The translations under genes and the position numbers were made by a program. Shown here in pieces: positions 1-6,553 of a stretch of 15,419 nt of DNA (positions are counted from its first letter, which is position 1; each line of letters begins with the position of its first letter). The stretch is from assembly GCA_022353185.1 (NCBI GenBank), contig JAKRWB010000036.1, positions 1 to 15,419 of the forward strand. Direction: 5' to 3'. This DNA is from ANME-2 cluster archaeon. Lineage in GTDB: Archaea; Halobacteriota; Methanosarcinia; Methanosarcinales; Methanocomedenaceae. The notes beneath the pieces are model-generated. The model saw nothing but the letters and a program-made list of their open reading frames with translations, had not been told where the DNA came from and made no database searches.

Positions 1-830
1 TTCCATTTGACCTGTGAACTATCTATGCTTCTGATGGCGAGGTTCATTTTTGCCAGCCGCCAGGTGGTCTGGTTGCTCTCCTGCCCGTAAATTATAACCT
101 TCTTGTTGAACAAGGATGCACCGCTTATATCTCTGTTTCCGTTCTTGTAGATGTCACGGTGAGCCGCAACGAATTTTTCAGATTGAACGAACATGCCGCC
201 TGAGCCGCAGCAGGGGTCAAATACTCTTCCTTCGTAGGGTTCCAGCATTTCTACCAGTAATTGAACTACACTTCTTGGCGTGTAGAACTGTCCTCCCTTT
301 TTGCCTTCTGCCAGAGCAAACTCACCAAGGAAATACTCGAAAACATGACCGATAATATCAGCACTTCGGGCTTTGGCATCGCCAAGAGCAATGTTGCCGA
401 CAAGGTCGATCAAACCGCCAAGACTTGTCGGATCGAGGTTGCCACGCGCATAAACCTTTGGCAGCACACCTTTGAGAGAAGGATTTTCTTTTTCAATGGC
501 ATCCATTGCGTTATCAACTTCTTTCCCAATATCCGGCTGTTTAGCTTTTGATTGCAGAAATGACCAGCGAGCAATTGCAGGGACAAAAAAGATATTTTCC
601 GCTTTGTATTCATCCCTGTCTTCAGGATCAGCGCCGGTATAATCGCTTTCGCCTTGTTGCAGTTTGTTATACAGCCCCTCAAAAGCATCAGAGATATATT
701 TTAAAAATATCAAACCAAGTACTATGTGTTTGTATTCAGCAGCGTCAATGTTCTTTCTGAGTTTGTCTGCTGCTTTCCAAAGTTGTTTTTCAAGAGGTTC
801 TTCTTGATTATTATTCTCGTTCTTTGACAT
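1..830 (-). CDS. hsdM: Type I restriction-modification DNA methyltransferase subunit HsdM (partial, N-terminal part)
   Basis: The minus strand is open from an ATG at 828-830 to the left edge, giving 276 residues with no stop. Residues 10-200 look like the helical HsdM N-terminal domain. They are followed by GQFYTP (180-185), the SAM-binding motif I FDPCCGSGGMF (204-214) and YGQESNQTTWRLAKMNLAIR (248-267). This order is typical of type I N6-adenine methyltransferases. The catalytic NPPF motif and the C-terminus would lie past the edge; full HsdM proteins are about 500 residues. The product should methylate the host recognition site together with HsdS and form the restriction complex with HsdR, and those genes are expected further left. 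A weak AGGAT lies about 8 nt upstream of the ATG, and AT-rich promoter DNA precedes it. Family assignment is very secure; whether the system is complete cannot be seen. Confidence 0.95.
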   Translation of the reverse strand, partial: MSKNENNNQEEPLEKQLWKAADKLRKNIDAAEYKHIVLGLIFLKYISDAFEGLYNKLQQGESDYTGADPEDRDEYKAENIFFVPAIARWSFLQSKAKQPDIGKEVDNAMDAIEKENPSLKGVLPKVYARGNLDPTSLGGLIDLVGNIALGDAKARSADIIGHVFEYFLGEFALAEGKKGGQFYTPRSVVQLLVEMLEPYEGRVFDPCCGSGGMFVQSEKFVAAHRDIYKNGNRDISGASLFNKKVIIYGQESNQTTWRLAKMNLAIRSIDSSQVKW

Positions 831-1085
831 TTTTTCAATCCTACTATATTTTATTTTCTTTGATATTTATTCAAGATAATGTGCATTTATTATGGGTACT
901 TTTATTATTATAGTCCTATCACCGTCGTTATTGTGGGGTCAATTAATATAGTTTTCATATGTAAAAACAAATTTGACATCTGCAATTGCATAACGGCTAA
1001 TAGTGGAGAAATATTTCGTACACTCTTCAGTTTATATCTTTAATCATCTTTTATAAATAACTTGTGGAATATTTTTATTAACCTC

Positions 1086-1133
1086 AAAAAAAAAACAGAT
1101 GCGTAAATGACCTGCCGCCCCTCCTCCTGTACT
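1086..1133 (-). repeat. Left copy of an inverted G-rich/T10 repeat flanking the homocysteine operon
   Basis: On the minus strand the segment reads CAGTACAGGAGGAGGGGC, then GGCAGG, a short spacer, CGCAT, a T10 tract and GAG. The + strand at 3410-3493 has the same order: CAGTGCAGGAGAGGGGC, AGG, a longer spacer, CGCAT, T10 and GAG. The two copies point toward each other around the operon. The match is imperfect and was found by eye, so a dispersed repeat is only one explanation. Confidence 0.4.
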
Positions 1134-1216
1134 GATACCTGCGCCCAAATTATAGGAGTTTTTTATGGTATAAAGGGAAGGTATACATTGAGCATTGATC
1201 AGCATATAACCATAAG

Positions 1217-1255
1217 TAATATATAGGATACAATTTTATTACAATCTGCGTGATC
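1217..1255 (+). promoter_or_regulatory. TATA-box candidate and Shine-Dalgarno site of the homocysteine operon
   Basis: TAATATATA (1217-1225) is centred about 38 nt before the ATG at 1259, placing transcription start near 1247. GTGATC at 1250-1255 can pair with the archaeal 16S 3' end (the GTGATC part of GGAGGTGATC) at a spacing normal for that alignment. This favours the ATG at 1259 over the in-frame GTG at 1250, which would lie inside the ribosome-binding site. Confidence 0.5.
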
Positions 1256-1258
1256 ATC

Positions 1259-2761
1259 ATGTCAGATAAGACTATCCAGGATATTAATACAAAAATCGCA
1301 GACGGCAGCGTTCATGTTGTCACAGCCGAGGAGATGCCCGGCATTGTGGCAGAACTGGGGGCTGATGGCGCGGCCCGTGAAGTGGATATAGTTACTACCG
1401 GTACCTTCGGAGCCATGTGTTCCTCGGGAGCTTTCCTCAATCTGGGCCATTCCGACCCCCCCATTAAGATGCAAAAGGTATGGTTCAATGATGTGGAGGC
1501 CTACACGGGCCTGGCCGCCATTGATGCGTATATAGGGGCCACCCAGCTCAGTGAGAGCAGAGGTATGGAATATGGCGGCGGCCATGTCATCGAGGACCTG
1601 GTGGCTGGAAAATCTGTTGACATCCATGCAACAGCTTATCGTACAGACTGCTATCCCCGCAAGCTGCTCGATACTTCAGTGACCATTGATGATATCAACC
1701 AGGCAACGATGTTCAATCCCAGAAACGGCTACCAGAAGTACAATGCGGCAAGCAACTGCTCGGACCGTACCCTGCATACGTACATGGGAACACTGCTGCC
1801 TGATTGCGGCAATGTGACTTATTCTGGGGCAGGCGTGCTCTCCCCAATATATAATGACCCCACATACCAAACCATCGGCGTGGGGAGCAGGATTTTCCTT
1901 TGCGGGGCTCAGGGGTACGTGACCGGACAGGGCACCCAGCACGACCCAACCAATAATTTCGGTACTCTGATGGTACAGGGCGATATGAAGCAGATGGATA
2001 AGAAATACGTGAGGGGTGCCACATTCAATGGATACGGTACGTCGCTGTATGTGGGTATTGGCATACCCATACCTATCCTGAATGCTGACATTGCACAGGC
2101 TACTGCGATTACTGATGCTGACATTATCACTGACGTGCTGGACTACGGCGTGGCGCGCAGGAGCAGACCCGTTTTGCGCCAGGTTACCTACGAGGAGCTG
2201 AAGTCGGGAATGATAGACATTAACGGCAAAGAGGTTACCACTTCACCCATGTCCAGTTTCCATGCTGCCAGGGCTATTGCCGGAGAGTTGAAGGATTGGA
2301 TAAAGAGGGGCGAGTTCTATCCCACTCTACCAGTAGAGAACCTCCCCAATATAGGTGTGGTAAAACCCATGAAACAGATTGGCGAACAGCCTAATGTGGC
2401 CGATGTTATGGCCAAGCGGGTGACCACTATCAGGCAGGGTCTGACAGTGGAAGATGCTGCCAAGGCTATCACGGAGGGTAACTTTAACCACCTGCCAGTG
2501 GTGTCTGATGAGGACAAACTGGTGGGCATCATCACGGCATGGGACATTGCCAAGGCCGTGGCAAAGAGCAAGCGGGACAAACTGGATGATATTATGACCC
2601 GTAATGTGGTTACTGCTGATGCCTCAGAGCCCATTGACACGGCGGCGCGCAAGCTGGAACAGTACAATATCAGTGCTATGCCAGTGCTGAATAAGCACAG
2701 CAAGGTTGTGGGTATCATCACAAGCGATGATATCAGTAAACTACTGGCAAGGAGGTCGTAA
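1259..2761 (+). CDS. L-aspartate semialdehyde sulfurtransferase (DUF39 homocysteine biosynthesis protein) with two CBS domains
   Basis: This 500-residue protein matches the DUF39/COG1900 family. In Methanosarcina its members work with a NIL-ferredoxin partner to convert aspartate semialdehyde and sulfide into homocysteine, the methionine precursor. The DUF39 catalytic part covers roughly residues 1-370, with glycine-rich motifs such as GTFGAMCSSGAFLNLGH. With the ATG at 1259, two conserved cysteines fall at 54 (AMCSSG) and 131 (RTDCYP), the numbers I recall for the functional cysteines of the M. acetivorans homologue. Two CBS domains follow (about 382-437 and 444-500; LPVV..VGIIT and MPVL..VGIITSDD), suggesting nucleotide control. 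The next gene begins one base after the stop, so the two are surely co-expressed. A GTG at 1250 would add three residues but sits in the ribosome-binding site. Confidence 0.93.
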   Translation: MSDKTIQDINTKIADGSVHVVTAEEMPGIVAELGADGAAREVDIVTTGTFGAMCSSGAFLNLGHSDPPIKMQKVWFNDVEAYTGLAAIDAYIGATQLSESRGMEYGGGHVIEDLVAGKSVDIHATAYRTDCYPRKLLDTSVTIDDINQATMFNPRNGYQKYNAASNCSDRTLHTYMGTLLPDCGNVTYSGAGVLSPIYNDPTYQTIGVGSRIFLCGAQGYVTGQGTQHDPTNNFGTLMVQGDMKQMDKKYVRGATFNGYGTSLYVGIGIPIPILNADIAQATAITDADIITDVLDYGVARRSRPVLRQVTYEELKSGMIDINGKEVTTSPMSSFHAARAIAGELKDWIKRGEFYPTLPVENLPNIGVVKPMKQIGEQPNVADVMAKRVTTIRQGLTVEDAAKAITEGNFNHLPVVSDEDKLVGIITAWDIAKAVAKSKRDKLDDIMTRNVVTADASEPIDTAARKLEQYNISAMPVLNKHSKVVGIITSDDISKLLARRS

Positions 2762-2762
2762 G

Positions 2763-3149
2763 ATGAAGTTCATATTACATGAAACCATGGAGATAACCTC
2801 AAAACCTCTGATTGCGGAAGTGGTACTGGAAACGGGGACTTTGCTGAATATTGACCGGGCCGATGTGAAACCCAGTGGTGGCGAAGTGGTAATTGATGTA
2901 CATCCGGACAGGTATGATATGGTCACGGCAGCTTTTAAGAAGCGCGGTGCTACCATCACGCCTCTTGAACAACCTGTGATAAAGGACGAGGATGAGTGTG
3001 TTAACTGCGGTGCGTGCATCTCGGTCTGTCCTACGGGTGTTATATCTTTTAAGGACGACTGGACAGTGCAGATGGAAGTGAACAAGTGCGTGCAATGTGG
3101 TGCGTGCGTGACCATGTGCCCCCACGCTGCGTTGAAGATTGATAAGTGA
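2763..3149 (+). CDS. NIL-domain 2x[4Fe-4S] ferredoxin, partner of aspartate semialdehyde sulfurtransferase
   Basis: The 128-residue protein has an N-terminal NIL ligand-binding-type domain (about 1-72) and a bacterial-type ferredoxin with two complete 4Fe-4S motifs: C79-x2-C82-x2-C85-x3-C89-P and C109-x2-C112-x2-C115-x3-C119-P. In methanogens this gene sits directly after the DUF39 gene, and its product is thought to pass electrons or sulfur to it during homocysteine synthesis. The start at 2763 is set by a strong GGAGGT at 2751-2756, six bases upstream, located inside the end of the preceding gene. An in-frame ATG at 2706 lies deep in the upstream gene and is rejected. Length and domain order are normal for the family. 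Confidence 0.94.
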   Translation: MKFILHETMEITSKPLIAEVVLETGTLLNIDRADVKPSGGEVVIDVHPDRYDMVTAAFKKRGATITPLEQPVIKDEDECVNCGACISVCPTGVISFKDDWTVQMEVNKCVQCGACVTMCPHAALKIDK

Positions 3150-3244
3150 GCTAGGGTTTCCTTGCCTGGGGAGGGGGGTTGTATGGTACGGAACCGGGCG
3201 GCGGGTAGGTGGAGGTAAGATGCTGTAGGGGTGTAATGTTAACT

Positions 3245-3297
3245 CACCGCAAAGGCAATGTTGCCTTATCTTTGCGTCCTTTGCATTCTGTGCGGTG
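3245..3297. repeat. Hairpin-forming intergenic repeat of CGCAAAGG / CCTTTGCG type
   Basis: CACCGCA (3245-3251) is matched by its complement TGCGGTG (3291-3297), CGCAAAG (3248-3254) by CTTTGCG (3270-3276), and GGCAA (3254-3258) by TTGCC (3261-3265). GCAAAGG (3249-3255) can alternatively pair with CCTTTGC (3278-3284). The right side repeats TTTGCG, TTTGCA and TGTGCG at about 10-nt steps. From memory, similar CTTTGCG tandem palindromes occur in intergenic DNA of many prokaryotes, but I cannot test copy number here. Confidence 0.5.
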
Positions 3298-3409
3298 TGG
3301 TATTGCTTGATTTATATATTTTAACAGCCTGGGCAGCACTCCACGCACAACAACTGACTACGAATACCCCTACCCAACATCCAGCGCATCAGCACCCGCA
3401 CACAAGCAC

Positions 3410-3493
3410 CAGTGCAGGAGAGGGGCAGGAGTCTGTACCAGAGTGGACACCCGGTTTTGCATTATCCCCCCGCATAATCCTTTTTTTTTTGAG
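3410..3493 (+). repeat. Right copy of inverted G-rich/T10 repeat; possible U-rich terminator
   Basis: The order CAGTGCAGGAGAGGGGC, AGG, CGCAT, T10, GAG mirrors the minus strand of 1086-1133 across the homocysteine operon, with a longer internal spacer here. The T10 run at 3481-3490 lies about 330 bp after the ferredoxin stop and could act as an archaeal U-tract terminator. Confidence 0.4.
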
Positions 3494-3610
3494 CGTCAAA
3501 TGCTTTAGGTTTATTTATCCTTGCTAAATAATTGTTGAGATGGAATCTGTTCAATTCCCAAATCCTTAAATGTTAATGTCATATTGCATCATCAAATTAT
3601 GCATAACCTA

Positions 3611-3620
3611 TTTATGTATA
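3611..3620 (+). promoter_or_regulatory. TATA box for a probably leaderless ATPase mRNA
   Basis: TTTATGTATA is centred about 25 nt before the ATG at 3641. That is the usual archaeal distance from TATA box to transcription start, so the mRNA would begin at or next to the start codon. The absence of any Shine-Dalgarno sequence agrees with this. Confidence 0.5.
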
Positions 3621-3640
3621 AACACACAATACAAACATAG

Positions 3641-5185
3641 ATGTTCATAAACAGGACCAGGGAACTATCAATCCTTAATCAGTACAGGGAATCAATAAAC
3701 ACAGGCTCAAAAATAAACATTGCAATTTTTGGTCTCAGGCGGATTGGAAAGACTGAATTGCTATTACAATTCAAAAATAATACCATTGACAGGGACGTTT
3801 TGATTCCATACATAAATCTTCAAAAGATCATACCAGACATTGAAGGATTTGTAAAAGCATACTCAAAGGAACTGGTATATGAAACAATAAAACAAACAGA
3901 GCAGGTCGATTACCCCTATGAGTTGGAAGACCTCCTTATCCTTGCATCAAAATTGGGCGACATGGAAACACACCATGTAAGGACCATTTTGAACATCTTA
4001 AAACAGCAAGAGATTGCCAAAGAAGAGATTTTACAACTTACATTTGCCTTTGCACAAAAACTTGCAGAAAAACATGGACAAAAGATTATATTCATACTTG
4101 ACGAATTCCAAGAGCTATTACAGGTACATCCCAGATTTCTCCAGATAATGCGCTCAATGACAGAAAAGCAAAACGATGTTAATTACTGGATTTCTGGTTC
4201 AGTTTTTTCGGTCTTTGATGAGATGCTTAATCATAAAAACCCGTTTTTCGGGCAGTTCATCAGGATGACTTTGGAAAACTTTGACAGGGCAAGTACACAT
4301 AAACTCATTGATTCAGAACTCCCCTTCGAGCTTGCCGGAAACCATAAAGATAAGATTTATAAATTTACTAACGGCCAGCCGTACTATACAGTCGCCGTAT
4401 GCAGGAAGATATCCGAACAATACACACTGGACAGCTCAATCAGTACACCGCAGGTAAACTACTGCATAATGAACGAAATATTTTCAGATACAGGTTCCAT
4501 TAATGAACACTTCGAATACATCCTTGACGTATCCCTTGCAAAGTTCAAAAACAAAGACAGGTACAAGTCCATACTCTTTTTGTTATCGCAAAACCCCACA
4601 AACCTGACGCAGGTCTCAAAACACATAAAAAAACCGACTGGTGAAATATCAAACTATCTCAAGGCCCTGCTGAAGACAGACCTTATATATCGAAAACAAG
4701 GTACATATCACATACGTGACCCGTTATTTGCATTCTGGGTCAACAACAAATACCTTGGTCTGAGTACGAATATTGTATCTGAAAAAGTGGCAGAACATCT
4801 TTTGGCAAACTTGGAAGAAAAATACCAGAAGGCATCTACAGAGCTTGGAATTGCTAAGGAATATGAAGTGAAATATAAACTTAAAGAGTTGTATGACATC
4901 GACTTTGAAAAGTACCTGAAAAATAACATTGAATTCCATCTGGTGGGCACAAAGGACGAAACGGTATATATTTTTGAGATTAAATGGCGAAACAAGAAAA
5001 CCAGCTACAACGATATCGATAATCTGGTGCAGAAAACCAATAAGTCTGAATTCAGTACGCAGAAAAGACTGTTGTTTTTCATCTCAAAATCAGGATATAC
5101 CCAGTCTGCGATAGAACTTGCAAGTCACAATAAAATAGCACTTCTCGATGGTCACTTAGAAGAAATAAAAGCGATTAGGAAATGA
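3641..5185 (+). CDS. Archaeal ATPase (COG1672 type) with winged helix and DUF234/PD-(D/E)xK-like C-terminus
   Basis: This 514-residue protein belongs to the archaeal ATPase family of STAND-like P-loop NTPases. It opens with FINRTRELSIL, followed by Walker A GLRRIGKT (31-38), Walker B FILDE (151-155) and a sensor-like SGS (185-187). A winged-helix region spans about 306-356 (NLTQVSKHIKKPTGEISNYL). The C-terminal DUF234-like part ends in a nuclease-like strand pattern, IEFHLVG...VYIFEIKW (430-449). In the PD-(D/E)xK pattern, E446 and K448 are present, but the expected aspartate appears to be H433. No specific role is known for this family; it is common, often multicopy and patchy in archaea, suggesting mobile or defence links. 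The gene stands alone, is more AT-rich than its neighbours and has a leaderless-type promoter. A tRNA relic lies just downstream. Confidence 0.85.
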   Translation: MFINRTRELSILNQYRESINTGSKINIAIFGLRRIGKTELLLQFKNNTIDRDVLIPYINLQKIIPDIEGFVKAYSKELVYETIKQTEQVDYPYELEDLLILASKLGDMETHHVRTILNILKQQEIAKEEILQLTFAFAQKLAEKHGQKIIFILDEFQELLQVHPRFLQIMRSMTEKQNDVNYWISGSVFSVFDEMLNHKNPFFGQFIRMTLENFDRASTHKLIDSELPFELAGNHKDKIYKFTNGQPYYTVAVCRKISEQYTLDSSISTPQVNYCIMNEIFSDTGSINEHFEYILDVSLAKFKNKDRYKSILFLLSQNPTNLTQVSKHIKKPTGEISNYLKALLKTDLIYRKQGTYHIRDPLFAFWVNNKYLGLSTNIVSEKVAEHLLANLEEKYQKASTELGIAKEYEVKYKLKELYDIDFEKYLKNNIEFHLVGTKDETVYIFEIKWRNKKTSYNDIDNLVQKTNKSEFSTQKRLLFFISKSGYTQSAIELASHNKIALLDGHLEEIKAIRK

Positions 5186-5240
5186 AAAGCTTTACATGCT
5201 AAAATCGCATCGTTACCGTTATCGCGTCTGATAATTCTAT

Positions 5241-5311
5241 ACCCAGCCAGGTCAGCAGAGCTTAAGACGCTGTTTCGAAGGAATCCGTGGGTTTGAATAC
5301 CACCTCCCGCA
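5241..5311 (+). pseudogene. Decayed tRNA-Leu(UAA)
   Basis: The 3' two-thirds of a class II tRNA can be read. The anticodon stem CAGAG/CGCTG (5256-5260/5268-5272, 4 of 5 pairs) encloses the loop CTTAAGA (anticodon TAA). A long variable arm TTTC-GAA-GGAA (5273-5283) is perfectly paired. The T arm is GTGGG-TTTGAAT-ACCAC (5287-5303), and CTCCCGC plus discriminator A (5304-5311) ends it. A D-loop remnant AGCCAGGTCAG precedes. The matching 5' acceptor (GCGGGAG expected) and the 3' half of the D stem are missing. The T arm has a G:A mismatch and T in place of the invariant C56. It is therefore a relic rather than a working tRNA, perhaps left by an integration or duplication event. Confidence 0.6.
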
Positions 5312-5340
5312 TCACAAAAATCGTCACGATCCTCAAAGAA

Positions 5341-5478
5341 TCATTTCATCTTTTTCTTAGCCTTGGCAAGTTTCTTCTTTGCATCACCGCTTCCTGCAGT
5401 AGCCTTTTTTTCAAGGTCTTCTAATTCAGTCTTTTTCTTAGAACTCCTTCTTCCCATATCCTTCTTAGACATTGCCAT
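5341..5478 (-). CDS. Small lysine-rich basic protein (45 aa)
   Basis: The minus strand encodes 45 residues from ATG at 5476-5478 to TGA at 5341-5343. It begins MAMSKKDMGRRSSKKK, has an acidic/basic helical middle (TELEDLEKKA) and ends in a KKKLAKAKKK tail: 15 Lys and 2 Arg of 45. I do not recognise the family. The strong charge and predicted helicity suggest a nucleic-acid or ribosome-associated small protein, but this is inference. A second ATG at 5470-5472 would give 43 residues. The upstream DNA is AT-rich, and CTTAAATAG (complement of 5503-5511), about 29 nt before the ATG, could serve a leaderless mRNA. No ORF on the other strand explains this DNA. It lies downstream of flpA on the same strand, 211 bp away. 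Confidence 0.6.
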   Translation of the reverse strand: MAMSKKDMGRRSSKKKTELEDLEKKATAGSGDAKKKLAKAKKKMK

Positions 5479-5689
5479 AGAATATATTATTTAAATCCTA
5501 AACTATTTAAGTGATTCCAGATGAGCGGCTGTAGGAGAGAATTAAGTTGGGTAAAGGTTCAATAAATTATGCCAGACATTTTTACATGTACTCGCTGTAT
5601 CAATCCGATTCTTTTTTTCTGCATTACCTTTCCGCAATAGGAGTATTCTGGCGGAACATACTGCAAAAAGGACACACAAATAAGACCCT

Positions 5690-6412
5690 TCACAAACAAT
5701 TCGTATCTTCAAAAGCCAGTTGTTTATGATTTTTCCTTTGTGCGACCAGAGCCATGTGGTCCCTGTGGAATGGCTCCAATCCTTTTTTATCAATCACTTC
5801 AAATTCTTCATATAGTTTTTCAAGTTCCTGCTTAAACACCTGTTTAGGATTGGCCGTGCTGTCCACACTTCGGGCCTTTATGACCATTATTAGATGCCCC
5901 CCGGGTTTTAAACACTCCCTGGCATTGACAATGGCTATTCCTGCCTGGTCCCGCTGGGCCACGTCCTGGTATATCAGGTCCACTTGCCCCGCAATAGCTC
6001 TGTACAATGCGGGTCTGGTGGCATCAGCAAGTATAGGGACCATGTTCTGGCGCTGGCTGCACACGCCGATAAGGTCGCGCATGACACGTGGCGCGAACTC
6101 TACTGCAAAGACCATTCCCCCTGTCACCATGTCTGAAAGATGGCTGGCAGTAGTACCCGAGGCCGCACCCAGGTACAATATTCTGGAATTAGATGCAACA
6201 GGAATGGCCATCCCTTTTTCAATCATGGCAGCCAGTTTACTACGGTGTGGCGACCAAAGCCGGAATTCAATACCGTTATTGTTCACTACTCTTTCACCAT
6301 ATACCCGGGTGCCTGGTGCCATGTTCACTGTGGCAAGTCTGGGCTTCCCTGCATCTTCTATTGAATATACATTAGGTGGAAGCAATGGCAGCTTATGTTG
6401 ACTATCAGGCAT
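5690..6412 (-). CDS. flpA: Fibrillarin-like rRNA/tRNA 2'-O-methyltransferase
   Basis: The 240-residue protein is archaeal fibrillarin, the SAM-dependent catalytic subunit of box C/D ribonucleoproteins that methylate ribose 2'-OH groups in rRNA and tRNA with Nop5 and L7Ae. Visible motifs are the N-terminal NVYSIEDAGKPRLATVN, GTRVYGERVV and YRLW-like FRLWSPHRSKLAAMI; SAM motif I ILYLGAASGTTASHLSD (78-94); VFAVEFAPRVMRDL; DLIYQDVAQRDQA (146-158); the IKARSVD strand with K179; and LEPFHRDHMALV (212-223). The ATG at 6410-6412 fits the family N-terminus; an upstream in-frame ATG at 6535 would add 41 unrelated residues. There is no Shine-Dalgarno sequence, but a TATA-like stretch near 6431-6443, about 26 nt upstream, suggests a leaderless transcript. 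nop5, often the operon partner of flpA, is not beside it here. Confidence 0.96.
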   Translation of the reverse strand: MPDSQHKLPLLPPNVYSIEDAGKPRLATVNMAPGTRVYGERVVNNNGIEFRLWSPHRSKLAAMIEKGMAIPVASNSRILYLGAASGTTASHLSDMVTGGMVFAVEFAPRVMRDLIGVCSQRQNMVPILADATRPALYRAIAGQVDLIYQDVAQRDQAGIAIVNARECLKPGGHLIMVIKARSVDSTANPKQVFKQELEKLYEEFEVIDKKGLEPFHRDHMALVAQRKNHKQLAFEDTNCL

Positions 6413-6553
6413 CTGGATAGAATAATAACTGAATATCAATAAGATTTTCCTAAATGCTTGCCATAATCTATTATTCAGGTAAGACCATATGTGACGACAA
6501 AAGGACGATGTAAGAGCGGCATAAGAACAACACAAATAACAAACTGAATCCAG
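6413..6553. promoter_or_regulatory. Divergent promoter region flpA / arcS
   Basis: This 141-bp spacer drives flpA leftward and arcS rightward. CTTATTGATATTC (complement of 6431-6443) is a TATA candidate for flpA. Neither gene has a Shine-Dalgarno site, and both start codons are preceded by the same six bases, ATCCAG, giving ATCCAGATG on both sides. No clear TATA box is seen for arcS. Confidence 0.45.

Larger units (their letters stand above)
831..1258. other. Intergenic region between divergent hsdM and homocysteine operon
   Basis: This 428-bp AT-rich gap holds the outward promoters of two divergent genes and no convincing ORF. Several TATA-like stretches occur (for example 1051-1060 and 1217-1225). 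A short GC-rich island with an A10 tract at 1086-1133 resembles, in inverted orientation, a segment at 3410-3493 (see the repeat entries). TATAGGAG followed by an ATG at 1164 is only a one-codon reading frame. Confidence 0.6.
3150..3640. other. Intergenic region with strong base skew and repeat-like elements
   Basis: This 491-bp gap has no supported gene. The first part (3168-3233) is very G-rich on the + strand, with runs of 4, 6, 3, 3 and 4 G. A hairpin-forming element follows at 3245-3297. The stretch 3330-3480 is C/A-rich and ends in a T10 tract (3481-3490) that could terminate + strand transcripts. The last 100 bp are AT-rich and carry the promoter of the ATPase gene. A + strand reading frame at 3258-3527 crosses all these elements and looks spurious. 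Confidence 0.6.

Noticed and set aside
2706..2762. Upstream in-frame ATG for the ferredoxin gene
   Set aside because: It lies within the CBS-coding end of the preceding gene; the GGAGGT at 2751-2756 clearly serves the ATG at 2763.
3258..3527. 89-codon + strand ORF between the ferredoxin and ATPase genes
   Set aside because: It crosses a palindromic repeat, a C-rich stretch and a T10 tract, has no ribosome-binding site and has low-complexity composition (QH/T-rich).
5754..6401. Long + strand ORF opposite flpA
   Set aside because: It is the antisense of the strongly conserved fibrillarin gene, and its protein shows no family motif.
6413..6535. Longer flpA with 41 extra N-terminal residues from an ATG at 6535
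   Set aside because: The added residues are unlike fibrillarin and would occupy the promoter region; ATG at 6412 fits the family N-terminus.
6490..6547. Possible box C/D sRNA (GTGACGA ... CTGA) between flpA and arcS
   Set aside because: The C box is imperfect, there is no terminal stem and no convincing C'/D' pair; chance is likely in this spacer.
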